Positions 1-5,631 of a stretch of DNA of 5,631 nt are shown here, in pieces; the stretch's first letter is position 1, and each line of letters opens with the position of its first letter. Location: contig CALFHW010000087.1 of assembly GCA_937876695.1 (NCBI GenBank), positions 1 through 5,631 of the forward strand. The letters run 5' to 3'. The position numbers were made by a program, and so were the translations under genes. The notes beneath the pieces were generated by a model that saw nothing but the letters and a program-made list of their open reading frames with translations, was not told the origin of the DNA and searched no databases. Origin of the DNA: an uncultured bacterium (lineage in GTDB: Bacteria; Patescibacteriota; Dojkabacteria; CALFHW01).

Positions 1-32
1 ATAAAAAAATACTAGCTCGATCACTCTTATTG

Positions 33-431
33 ATGAATCATAAGTTAACTAAGAAAGCTAGCTTTACAGCACTTGAAAGCCTGCTTTTGGGAAACTATGA
101 TTATGGTGACCAGAGATCAGCAATATTTATATCGATAGCAAATGCAGGTAGGTTTGTCGGCAACAGGGGGGCAAAGTTGCTTAATGGTATGCTTACAAAG
201 CCCCTCGACCTTGGTGATGATATCCCGAGTGTAATTGAAGAAATTGCGAAAGGTGCAACTAAATTTGGGTATAGAGGTGTGAGAATACTTGAGAAGATAA
301 CTGAGCTAGGTTATGACATAGGTCCCAAAGCTGAAGCATGGCTGGTCGAAAATGCAACTGCTAGAGCGGCATTTATGGTAAATCCAGTGGGATTTTTAGC
401 TGCAGCTTTTAAGCGATTGCGTAAAAACTAA
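33..431 (+). CDS. Small hypothetical protein made of three 36-residue repeats (possibly 5'-partial)
   Basis: I do not recognise this 132-residue protein (from ATG 33) and assign no function. Residues 14-121 divide without gaps into three 36-residue units (14-49, 50-85, 86-121). All three share Leu at unit position 1, Asp at 10, Gly at 12 and Ala at 23. Units 1 and 2 also share the G-x-R-G signature near the unit end. The spacing of hydrophobic residues suggests helical hairpins, that is, a small helical-repeat protein (inference). The C-terminus is basic (KRLRKN). No signal peptide or clear membrane segment is seen; the only apolar stretch, about 112-126, is short. ATG 33 was preferred to TTG 30. 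However, the frame stays open to the window edge and there is no good ribosome binding site or -10 box at the distance seen for the other genes, so the true start may lie outside. The gene ends 33 bases before mfd on the same strand, with no terminator between them. Coding is supported by the repeat conservation. Confidence 0.65.
   Translation: MNHKLTKKASFTALESLLLGNYDYGDQRSAIFISIANAGRFVGNRGAKLLNGMLTKPLDLGDDIPSVIEEIAKGATKFGYRGVRILEKITELGYDIGPKAEAWLVENATARAAFMVNPVGFLAAAFKRLRKN
72..395 (+). repeat. Three tandem 36-residue (108-base) protein-level repeats
   Basis: The units lie at 72-179, 180-287 and 288-395. The translated units align without gaps: Leu1, Asp10, Gly12 and Ala23 are identical in all three. 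Hydrophobic residues occupy positions 4, 11, 18, 19, 34 (Ala/Val/Val) and 36 in every unit. By hand, units 1 and 2 are identical at about 10 of 36 positions, while unit 3 is the most diverged. The DNA itself is not visibly repetitive, so the duplication is old and is kept at protein level. Confidence 0.6.
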
Positions 432-452
432 TTAGCTGGCGCGAAAGTATTG

Positions 453-458
453 TAAAAT
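453..458 (+). promoter_or_regulatory. -10 element of mfd, leaderless arrangement
   Basis: TAAAAT (5 of 6 matches to TATAAT) ends 7 bases before the A of the mfd ATG, so a canonical transcription start would fall on the ATG itself. No convincing -35 box lies 16-18 bases upstream and no Shine-Dalgarno sequence precedes the ATG. The same geometry recurs at fni and trhO, which is the main reason for calling it here. The TAA inside the hexamer is in frame with mfd, so translation cannot start further upstream. Confidence 0.5.
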
Positions 459-464
459 CTTAGA

Positions 465-2951
465 ATGCGGATTGTATATGTACAAGGAATTCCTCAAGCG
501 CTATTTGATAAGTTTGTAGATCAGAGGGCGCTGAAGTCAGGCGAGGCAGTGATAGCTGTCACTAGGTGGAATAAAGACATCGCTCAAAGCATCAAAAAGT
601 CTGAGCAGATCAGCGAATATAGCTTTACTGGCTCCATTCGCGCTCTGGCTGATTTGGGTTATCAACGGGCGCCGCAGCTCGGCAGTGAGGGGGAATTCTC
701 GGTGAGGGGTGATTTGATCAGCTTTTGGCCGCCAGGCATGCAAGATCCCGTTAGGATGGAGTTTTTTGGAGACGATTTAGAAGGGATTTATAGCTATGAC
801 CTGCTGACAGGTAGAAAAATTCGAGTATTTAGGAGCTTCATTTGCCTGGATCTAAACAGCATGGATAGTAGGGCGGATTGGAATAATATCAGCTATATTC
901 AGCCGGCCGGAGCGGAGCGGTTAGCTGTTAGCCCAGAGATTTTGGCTTGGACGCCCATTATAGATGAAGATGAGCTCTATCTAGAATCTACACCACACGA
1001 GGTGGAAGCTTATGATATTACCACGCCGCAATTGTACTTTGGCAGATTTGATTTACTCAAAAAGGACATCGAGGCCTTCGAAAATACTGGTGGCAGCGTG
1101 CATATACTCAGCGAGCATCCGGACGAGCTCGCTGATCAAGGGTTTGGCAGTTATGTGACCCGAAAGTTAAATATAGCTCCATTTGGTGTGTTGGAACGCA
1201 TTCCAATGGGTTTCTATCATGGCTCTGCAGGTAAACTAGTACTCACAGATCGCGAGATTTTTGGCACAATTTTTGTCTCGCGAAGAAAAACCAAGCTAAA
1301 GAGTTCGGAAGCCCAGAGACTCCTAGCCGAGCTAGAGGGTGAGATCGAGATTGGCGACTTTGTGGTGCATGAGGATTACGGAGTGGGTATCTATCAGGGC
1401 CTTACACAGGAAGATGATCTGGATTATCTGAAGCTTTCTTATGCGCAGGAGGACGAGCTCTTCGTGCCTCTCGAGCAGATAGAAAAATTGACAAAATATA
1501 TCGGCGATGGGGATCCGCAAGTTACTAGGCTTGGTAAAATTGACTGGGAAAACTTGAGGGGAAAGATCAAGGCGCAGGTGGCAATTGCCGCTAAAGAGCT
1601 AGCTAGGCATTACGCGCAGGCTAGTCTCGCGAGCGCCATGCAGGTGATGAAGGAGGACAGCGAGGAGTACAAGAGCTTTATCGCCAAATTCGACTACGAA
1701 CTGACCGCAGATCAAGCCAGCGCCGAGAGGGATGTGATCGCCTCTATGGCCAGCAAAAAGCCTATGTCGAGACTGCTGATTGGTGACGTAGGCTTTGGGA
1801 AGACTGAAATAATGATGAGGGCTGCCTTTAAAGTGGTCGAAGCTGGCGGACAGGTAGTGATCTTGTGTCCCACCACAGTTCTCTCACTTCAGCATTTCAA
1901 GAATTTCCGTAGGCGCTTTGCAGACTATGGGGCGAAAGTTGAACTAGCTAGCAGGTTCAGATCTAGCGCTGAGAATAAACTGACGCTGGAGAAACTAGCT
2001 TCGGGAGAATGCGATGTATTAATTGGAACCCACAGGCTGCTGTCCAATGACATCAAACCTAAGAAACTAGGATTATTAATAATTGATGAAGAGCAGAGAT
2101 TTGGAGTCAAGCAAAAAGAGAAGATCAGGCAGTTAGAATACGGAGTGCACAATCTCTATGTGTCAGCAACTCCGATTCCTCGGACCTTATCTATGGCACT
2201 ATCCTCCATTCAGGAGATTTCGTTGATTCAGACGCCGCCGCCCGGCAGAATGGCAGTTGTCACCAAGGTAGCAAAGTTGGATTGGGGGCTGCTGGAAAAG
2301 GCGGTTAGATTTGAACTAGAAAGGGGAGGGCAAATATTTATTGTTCACAATGAGATTAAAACAATTCACTCAATTGCCTCGAAAGTGTCGCAATTGCTGC
2401 CAAGTGTGAAAATGGCGGTGGCACATGGGCAGATGAGCCCGCAGAAACTCGACGAGATCATGACAAAGTTCTACGAGGGTGAAACTCAAATACTTTTATC
2501 CACCACCATTGTAGAAAATGGGCTGGATTTGCCTACTGTAAATACGATTATAGTCAATAACTCTCAACGCCTAGGCTTAGCGCAGATGCATCAGCTCCGA
2601 GGCAGAGTTGGCAGAGGTAGCGTCCAAGCTTATGCCTACTTCTTCTACCAGGGTAGAGATCTGCTCGCAGAGAGCCAGCTGCGCAATAGTGCAATTCAGG
2701 ACGGGGACGGTAAGCTGCTTAAGATCAAAGAGGCTAAGTACATCGACAGGCTGGAGGCTATCTTGGCTGCAGATACACTGGGTGCAGGCTTTAAGGTCGC
2801 CAGTCGCGATCTAGAAATCAGGGGAGCTGGCAATTTGCTAGGCGCAGAGCAGCACGGGAATATTTCCAAGATCGGTTACGGTCTGTATATGCAGATGCTA
2901 GCTGAAGAAATTGAGAAACTTAAGAGTGGGGAAGTGTCGACTGCGAGTTGA
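465..2951 (+). CDS. mfd: Transcription-repair coupling factor Mfd, reduced form lacking D2 and D7
   Basis: Mfd is an ATP-driven DNA translocase that binds stalled RNA polymerase, pushes it forward or off the template and, in the full-length form, recruits UvrA. Visible in order: a short remnant resembling the start of D1a (about 1-50); the UvrB-like D1b (about 57-130, with GEFSVRG at 76-82 and MEFFGDD at 98-104); D3 (about 150-270); the RNA polymerase-interacting domain (about 292-350, DFVVHEDYGVG at 298-308); and a superfamily 2 motor with Walker A GDVGFGKTE (440-448), DEEQ box (541-544), SATPIPRT (567-574), VENGLDLP (683-690) and QLRGRVGRG (710-718). The TRG module (RDLEIRGAGN, 781-790) follows. 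The RNA polymerase-interacting domain separates it from RecG and PriA. At 828 residues it is about 320 shorter than the 1148-residue E. coli protein. Most of D1a and all of D2 are missing, and the frame stops about 30 residues after TRG with no D7. An in-frame TAA at 453-455 fixes the start at ATG 465. All motor motifs look intact, so this is not a pseudogene. Confidence 0.95.
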   Translation: MRIVYVQGIPQALFDKFVDQRALKSGEAVIAVTRWNKDIAQSIKKSEQISEYSFTGSIRALADLGYQRAPQLGSEGEFSVRGDLISFWPPGMQDPVRMEFFGDDLEGIYSYDLLTGRKIRVFRSFICLDLNSMDSRADWNNISYIQPAGAERLAVSPEILAWTPIIDEDELYLESTPHEVEAYDITTPQLYFGRFDLLKKDIEAFENTGGSVHILSEHPDELADQGFGSYVTRKLNIAPFGVLERIPMGFYHGSAGKLVLTDREIFGTIFVSRRKTKLKSSEAQRLLAELEGEIEIGDFVVHEDYGVGIYQGLTQEDDLDYLKLSYAQEDELFVPLEQIEKLTKYIGDGDPQVTRLGKIDWENLRGKIKAQVAIAAKELARHYAQASLASAMQVMKEDSEEYKSFIAKFDYELTADQASAERDVIASMASKKPMSRLLIGDVGFGKTEIMMRAAFKVVEAGGQVVILCPTTVLSLQHFKNFRRRFADYGAKVELASRFRSSAENKLTLEKLASGECDVLIGTHRLLSNDIKPKKLGLLIIDEEQRFGVKQKEKIRQLEYGVHNLYVSATPIPRTLSMALSSIQEISLIQTPPPGRMAVVTKVAKLDWGLLEKAVRFELERGGQIFIVHNEIKTIHSIASKVSQLLPSVKMAVAHGQMSPQKLDEIMTKFYEGETQILLSTTIVENGLDLPTVNTIIVNNSQRLGLAQMHQLRGRVGRGSVQAYAYFFYQGRDLLAESQLRNSAIQDGDGKLLKIKEAKYIDRLEAILAADTLGAGFKVASRDLEIRGAGNLLGAEQHGNISKIGYGLYMQMLAEEIEKLKSGEVSTAS

Positions 2952-2976
2952 AACAAATACCCTGGCGTGTGATAAT
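2948..2976 (+). promoter_or_regulatory. fni promoter (TTGAAA-17-GATAAT) overlapping the mfd stop codon
   Basis: The -35 box TTGAAA (2948-2953, 5 of 6 matches to TTGACA) includes the mfd TGA stop at 2949-2951. It is followed by an ideal 17-base spacer and the -10 box GATAAT (2971-2976, 5 of 6), with an extended -10 TGT directly in front (2968-2970). The -10 ends 6 bases before the A of the fni ATG at 2982, so the transcript should begin at or within a base of the start codon. This is the best-formed promoter in the window. Confidence 0.7.
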
Positions 2977-2981
2977 CAGCT

Positions 2982-3995
2982 ATGTCTGATATCGCAGAGC
3001 GTAAAGCGCATCACATTCAGTTAGCACTAGAAGCTGGTTCGCAATCTATCTCTGGCGACAGCTTTGAGAGTATTCCTCTGGACTATAAAGCATTGCCGGA
3101 GATGAACCTAGCAGAAGTAGACACTACCACCACTTTGCTTGGTAAAAAACTCAGCCAGCCATTGATCATCGCTTCCATGACTGGCGGCACCAAACACGCC
3201 CGTACCATCAACCAAAACATCGCTATCGCCGCTGCGGAGACGGGAGTGGCATTTGGACTTGGGTCGCAGCGCATTGCCTTGGAGCTGGAAGATGCTAGAG
3301 AGAGTTTTGCTGTAGCTCGCAAGCTCGCCCCCAAGTCAGTTATCCTAGCCAATATGGGCGCAGTGCAACTCAACTACGGGTGGGGAATCTCTGACTTTCA
3401 GCGGGTGGTGGATATGATCAAAGCAGACGGGCTGTATCTACATCTCAATCCCTTGCAAGAAGCCATGCAGCCAGAGGGAGATACTGACTTTTCTGGCTTG
3501 TTAGATAAAATTCATGAGCTCTGTTCAAAAATATCAGTTCCTGTATTTGCCAAAGAAGTTGGCCACGGGATTTCTGCAGAAGTAGCTGTAAATCTTTTAA
3601 AGGCTGGTGTAAGCGGCATCGATGTAGCAGGTACAGGTGGCACATCCTGGGCCTGGATTGAGGCTAAAAGGCAACCTGGGAAAAAGGCGGAACTATTTGC
3701 CGATTGGTTCAGCAACTTTGGACTTTCTGCAGCTGATAGCCTCTCACAGGTGGCTGAAGTGATTAGGAAGCGAGGAAATAATGTAAATAAACCATTGTTA
3801 ATCGCCAGCGGGGGACTACGTTCACCTCTATCTGGGTTAAAGGCAATAAATCTGGGTGCAGATTACTATTCGGCGGCCTTACCTTTCTTAACAGCAGCTT
3901 TGGAAAGTAGTGAGGCGGTCATAGAATTGATTCAAATCTGGCAGCAAGGACTGAAAACTGCCATGTTCGTAAGTGGGAAAAAGTCTATTCTCTAA
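2982..3995 (+). CDS. fni: Type 2 isopentenyl-diphosphate delta-isomerase (FMN-dependent)
   Basis: This cytosolic enzyme interconverts isopentenyl and dimethylallyl diphosphate, using reduced FMN, NAD(P)H and Mg2+. It supplies both C5 units for polyprenyl lipid carriers. The 337-residue length is normal for the family, and the whole TIM barrel is represented: RKAHHI (7-12), SMTGGT (65-70), GLGSQR (92-97), ANMGAVQL (123-130), HLNPLQE (154-160), [10 protein letters not shown] (189-198), [12 protein letters not shown] (212-223), ASGGLRS (275-281) and NLGADYYS (290-297). Gln159 and Glu160 correspond to the Gln-Glu pair that in characterised members contacts the substrate and the Mg-diphosphate. 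Gly- and Ser/Thr-rich loops such as SGG at 276-278 fit FMN phosphate binding. It is unrelated in fold to the type 1 (Nudix) isomerase. An in-frame TAA at 2973-2975 fixes the start. It follows mfd by 30 bases but has its own promoter. No other isoprenoid gene is visible, so how IPP is obtained cannot be read from here. Confidence 0.95.
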   Translation: MSDIAERKAHHIQLALEAGSQSISGDSFESIPLDYKALPEMNLAEVDTTTTLLGKKLSQPLIIASMTGGTKHARTINQNIAIAAAETGVAFGLGSQRIALELEDARESFAVARKLAPKSVILANMGAVQLNYGWGISDFQRVVDMIKADGLYLHLNPLQEAMQPEGDTDFSGLLDKIHELCSKISVPVFAKEVGHGISAEVAVNLLKAGVSGIDVAGTGGTSWAWIEAKRQPGKKAELFADWFSNFGLSAADSLSQVAEVIRKRGNNVNKPLLIASGGLRSPLSGLKAINLGADYYSAALPFLTAALESSEAVIELIQIWQQGLKTAMFVSGKKSIL

Positions 3996-4004
3996 ATCTA
4001 TCCT

Positions 4005-4937
4005 TTAGTTGAACGCCATCAGTGGACGCGAGTGCTTGCTAAATGCCTGTTCGGAGTTAGCCAGCTGCCTACAATTGTCACTACAAAAAGCCCTATCCTC
4101 TGAATCTCTACAATCCGCGCAGGCGATGAAATGTCTGGTGCCGCTGCAGTGCTTGTAGGCACAGTCAACATAGAAGTCTGACTTGGCACTACAGAGATCG
4201 CATTTACCTATGACTTGATGATCTGCTGAGTCTACATTGAAGGCGATGGTGACACGTCCGTCAAAAGTATAGAGCTTGCCCAGGAAATTTTGGTTGGGGT
4301 ATTTTTCCATGTAAGAGACAATCCCTCCAGAGAGCTGATAAACGTCATTAAAGCCGTTTTTGACCAGAAAGCCAGAAGCTTTTTCACAGCGCACTCCGCC
4401 AGTACAGACGGTAAGCACGGTCTTGTCTTTCAGTGACTCGAGTTCAGGCAGCACAGCTGGCAAATCGCGGAAATTGGTCAATGAAGGCAAAATAGAGTTA
4501 TCAAAATGACCGACCTTAAACTCGTAGTCATTGCGCATATCTACAATGTAAAACTCTTTACCTTGCTCAAACCACTCATGGAGCTGCTCAGGTTGCAAAT
4601 ATTTGCCAGTGGTAATTCTAGGGTCTACGTCTCTCTCATCGAGGTGGGCACTGACCAATTCAGGTCTAACCTTTACAGATAGCCTCGGGAAAGCCTCCCC
4701 CGTGCCAACACTTCTCTTCCAATGGACATCTTCAAACCTAGTATCTGCTGTCATGGCCTCAATGTATAGCTCTGTATTCACTATACTGCCCTCGATGGTA
4801 CCGTTTATTCCTTCGGTAGAGACAATGATTCTACCCTGCAGCCCCAATCTTTTACACAGTTCGATCTGCTCAGCCTTCAACAGCTCTGGCTCGTCAACCT
4901 GCACGTACTTGTAGTAAAGCAATACTTGATTATCCAT
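4005..4937 (-). CDS. trhO: tRNA uridine-34 hydroxylase TrhO (rhodanese-related, UPF0176/YceA)
   Basis: TrhO hydroxylates C5 of wobble uridine 34 in tRNAs to 5-hydroxyuridine in an O2-dependent reaction, the first step toward cmo5U/mo5U-type wobble bases. The 310-residue protein has the family architecture: an N-terminal alpha/beta domain (about 1-95, with TEGINGT at 41-47); a rhodanese domain (about 113-215) with the active loop CTGGVR and catalytic Cys178, followed by a second Cys at 184 (CEKAS); then a C-terminal cysteine cluster. That cluster has eight Cys (246, 249, 259, 264, 273, 276, 285, 289) in pairs typical of two zinc sites, as in the long family members. The start ATG at 4937 is bracketed by an in-frame TGA at 4943-4941. 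It has its own -10 box and sits downstream of a terminator, so it is probably monocistronic. It converges on fni with nine bases between stops. Product assignment is by family motifs; the tRNA substrates are inferred from E. coli and Bacillus relatives. Confidence 0.93.
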   Translation of the reverse strand: MDNQVLLYYKYVQVDEPELLKAEQIELCKRLGLQGRIIVSTEGINGTIEGSIVNTELYIEAMTADTRFEDVHWKRSVGTGEAFPRLSVKVRPELVSAHLDERDVDPRITTGKYLQPEQLHEWFEQGKEFYIVDMRNDYEFKVGHFDNSILPSLTNFRDLPAVLPELESLKDKTVLTVCTGGVRCEKASGFLVKNGFNDVYQLSGGIVSYMEKYPNQNFLGKLYTFDGRVTIAFNVDSADHQVIGKCDLCSAKSDFYVDCAYKHCSGTRHFIACADCRDSEDRAFCSDNCRQLANSEQAFSKHSRPLMAFN

Positions 4938-4942
4938 CGTTC

Positions 4943-4971
4943 ATTATAGCTAATCTAACGGCAAAATTAAA
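4943..4971 (-). promoter_or_regulatory. trhO promoter with perfect -10 TATAAT, leaderless arrangement
   Basis: On the minus strand a perfect TATAAT (4948 to 4943) ends 6 bases before the A of the trhO ATG (4937), leaving five bases, GAACG, between them. Only a weak -35 candidate, TTTAAT (4971 to 4966), sits 17 bases upstream, within the U-tract region of the preceding terminator. No Shine-Dalgarno sequence fits before the ATG. The mRNA is therefore predicted to start at or within a base of the start codon. Confidence 0.65.
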
Positions 4972-4998
4972 AGGCGGCTAGTAAATCCTAGCCGCCTT
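4961..4998 (-). terminator. Intrinsic terminator of the right-hand membrane protein gene
   Basis: An 11-base-pair perfect stem, AAGGCGGCTAG (4971-4981) with CTAGCCGCCTT (4988-4998), encloses a 6-base loop. Read on the minus strand, the stem is followed by TTAATTTTG, a U-rich tract. It lies 33 bases past the stop codon of the upstream minus-strand gene (5032) and before the trhO promoter, so it should insulate trhO. The plus-strand side also has a T run (5001-5005), but no plus-strand gene reads into it. Confidence 0.85.
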
Positions 4999-5031
4999 CA
5001 TTTTTAATATCAGATATGAAAACCTGAAATA

Positions 5032-5631
5032 TTAGTTCTTAGTAGAGCTGATGATGATGCTTACTCCAGTCTCGTCATCTTGAGTGTCTAGAAAACTCAC
5101 GGTCAAGTCTCTGCCGTCTTTTTCAGCAATCAAACTCTTGAGGAAGAAATCACTCTCAGTGGTGATATCCCAACCATTACTAACTAACTGAGTCTTGTAG
5201 AAACTTAAGACTGTATCTACAGTGGTGTTCTTGGTGGTCAAGGTAACAGAGTAGTTAGTCTTGCCACCTTCTTTACTTGAGTAGGAAGTAAGTACAGATG
5301 AAGGAGTGAATACAGGAACGTCGCTAGGGAAATTCTCAGGTAATTTGGCATTTGAACCGAAGCTGACATTAGTGTCTGTTCCGCCTTCTGATTTGATAGC
5401 CTCTTCAACTGCCTTTTCTGCACCTTTAGTGGCTAGGTCAGACAGTGAATTACTTAGTGAACCACTAGCACCATTTGCTACAGCAGTAATGCCAAAGTAC
5501 ACGCCTCCGCAGCAGAGTACTAATAGACAAACTACCAATAAGATTCCGAGTATTAATACTACTGGGCTTTTGCCGCCGGATTTCTTAGGAGTAACAGTTG
5601 TTTCCACAGCAGGGGTTGCCTTAACTTCGAC
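5032..5631 (-). CDS. Single-pass membrane protein with C-terminal extracytoplasmic domain, 5'-partial at window edge
   Basis: No specific family or function is assigned. The frame is open from the window edge, giving 199 visible residues; the true start lies outside. Just inside the edge is a Thr/Pro/Lys-rich segment ending in KKSGGKS, then a transmembrane helix of about 25 hydrophobic residues (PVVLILGILL onward, ending near CCGGVYFGI). The lysines before the helix predict N-in/C-out topology. A small-residue, low-complexity linker (Gly/Ser/Asn, then Ala/Glu/Lys) leads to a roughly 95-residue C-terminal domain that starts at LPENFPSDVPVF. It continues through a segment with VDTVLSFYKTQL and SNGWDITT and ends in a beta-strand-like GVSIIISS. 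The pattern of an LPxxFPxDVPV opening, then FYxxxLxxxGW, then alternating strands, is familiar to me from many uncharacterised bacterial envelope proteins. A GTG at 5607 could serve as a start, but coding character (VEVKATPA) continues upstream of it. The gene ends at TAA (5034 to 5032) and has its own terminator. Confidence 0.8.
   Translation of the reverse strand, partial: VEVKATPAVETTVTPKKSGGKSPVVLILGILLVVCLLVLCCGGVYFGITAVANGASGSLSNSLSDLATKGAEKAVEEAIKSEGGTDTNVSFGSNAKLPENFPSDVPVFTPSSVLTSYSSKEGGKTNYSVTLTTKNTTVDTVLSFYKTQLVSNGWDITTESDFFLKSLIAEKDGRDLTVSFLDTQDDETGVSIIISSTKN

Noticed and set aside
33..431. The small upstream gene as the missing Mfd N-terminus (D1a/D2) split off by a frameshift
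   Set aside because: Its product is a three-fold 36-residue repeat with no UvrB-like motifs, and a -10 box plus an in-frame stop separate it from mfd.
2949..2951. TGA recoded as Gly or Trp, as in some CPR lineages, letting mfd read on
   Set aside because: Only 30 bases remain before fni, with no D7-like sequence, and tryptophan is encoded by TGG in these genes. TGA is a normal stop here.
3992..4008. Inverted repeat CTAAA/TTTAG over the two convergent stop codons as a bidirectional terminator
   Set aside because: It has only five A/T-rich pairs, a 7-base loop and no U-tract. It is a by-product of two facing TAA stops.
4603..4914. Plus-strand 103-residue frame opposite trhO, and other antisense frames inside mfd and fni
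   Set aside because: They lie wholly inside genes with unmistakable family motifs, lack promoters or ribosome binding sites, and their translations look like shadow composition.
5505..5520. Lipoprotein signal (lipobox) at the cysteines of the transmembrane helix (LVLCC)
   Set aside because: The residue before Cys is Leu or Cys rather than Gly, Ala or Ser, and a long soluble segment precedes the helix, so a membrane anchor fits better.
5605..5607. GTG as the start codon of the right-hand minus-strand gene
   Set aside because: The frame stays open and protein-like (VEVKATPA) upstream to the window edge, and no -10 box or ribosome binding site is visible, so the gene is better treated as 5'-partial.

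Overview
The window carries five protein genes and almost no spare DNA. It looks like a chromosomal segment of a reduced-genome bacterium, most likely a Patescibacteria/CPR member and plausibly Saccharibacteria-like. That placement is inference. It rests on a shortened Mfd, a type 2 IPP isomerase, tight spacing, an N-in/C-out small-domain membrane protein, and promoters placed almost on top of start codons. TGA ends the mfd frame, so the standard code applies there, which argues against the UGA-recoding CPR lineages. No mobile element, CRISPR array, tRNA or rRNA gene was seen, and no gap between genes exceeds about 100 bases.

Left part, plus strand: a small unrecognised protein gene (33-431, possibly continuing off the left edge) encodes three tandem 36-residue repeats. 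After 33 bases comes mfd (465-2951), the transcription-repair coupling factor. It is only 828 aa and lacks the UvrA-binding domain D2 and the C-terminal domain D7. After 30 bases follows fni (2982-3995), an FMN-dependent type 2 isopentenyl-diphosphate isomerase. Its promoter overlaps the mfd stop codon.

Right part, minus strand: trhO (4937 to 4005), a rhodanese-family tRNA U34 hydroxylase, converges on fni with only nine bases between the stops. Upstream of trhO lies an intrinsic terminator (about 4961-4998) that ends a membrane-anchored extracytoplasmic protein gene (from the right edge down to 5032), cut by the window at its 5' end.

The genes do not form one pathway. They cover DNA repair/RNA polymerase rescue, isoprenoid precursor supply, wobble-uridine modification and an envelope protein. 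The two most notable signals are (1) the coordinated loss of Mfd D2 and D7, two domains that contact each other in the autoinhibited full-length enzyme, and (2) a -10 hexamer ending 6-7 bases before the ATG of all three genes whose starts are visible and fixed by in-frame stops, with no Shine-Dalgarno sequence. This implies leaderless mRNAs.
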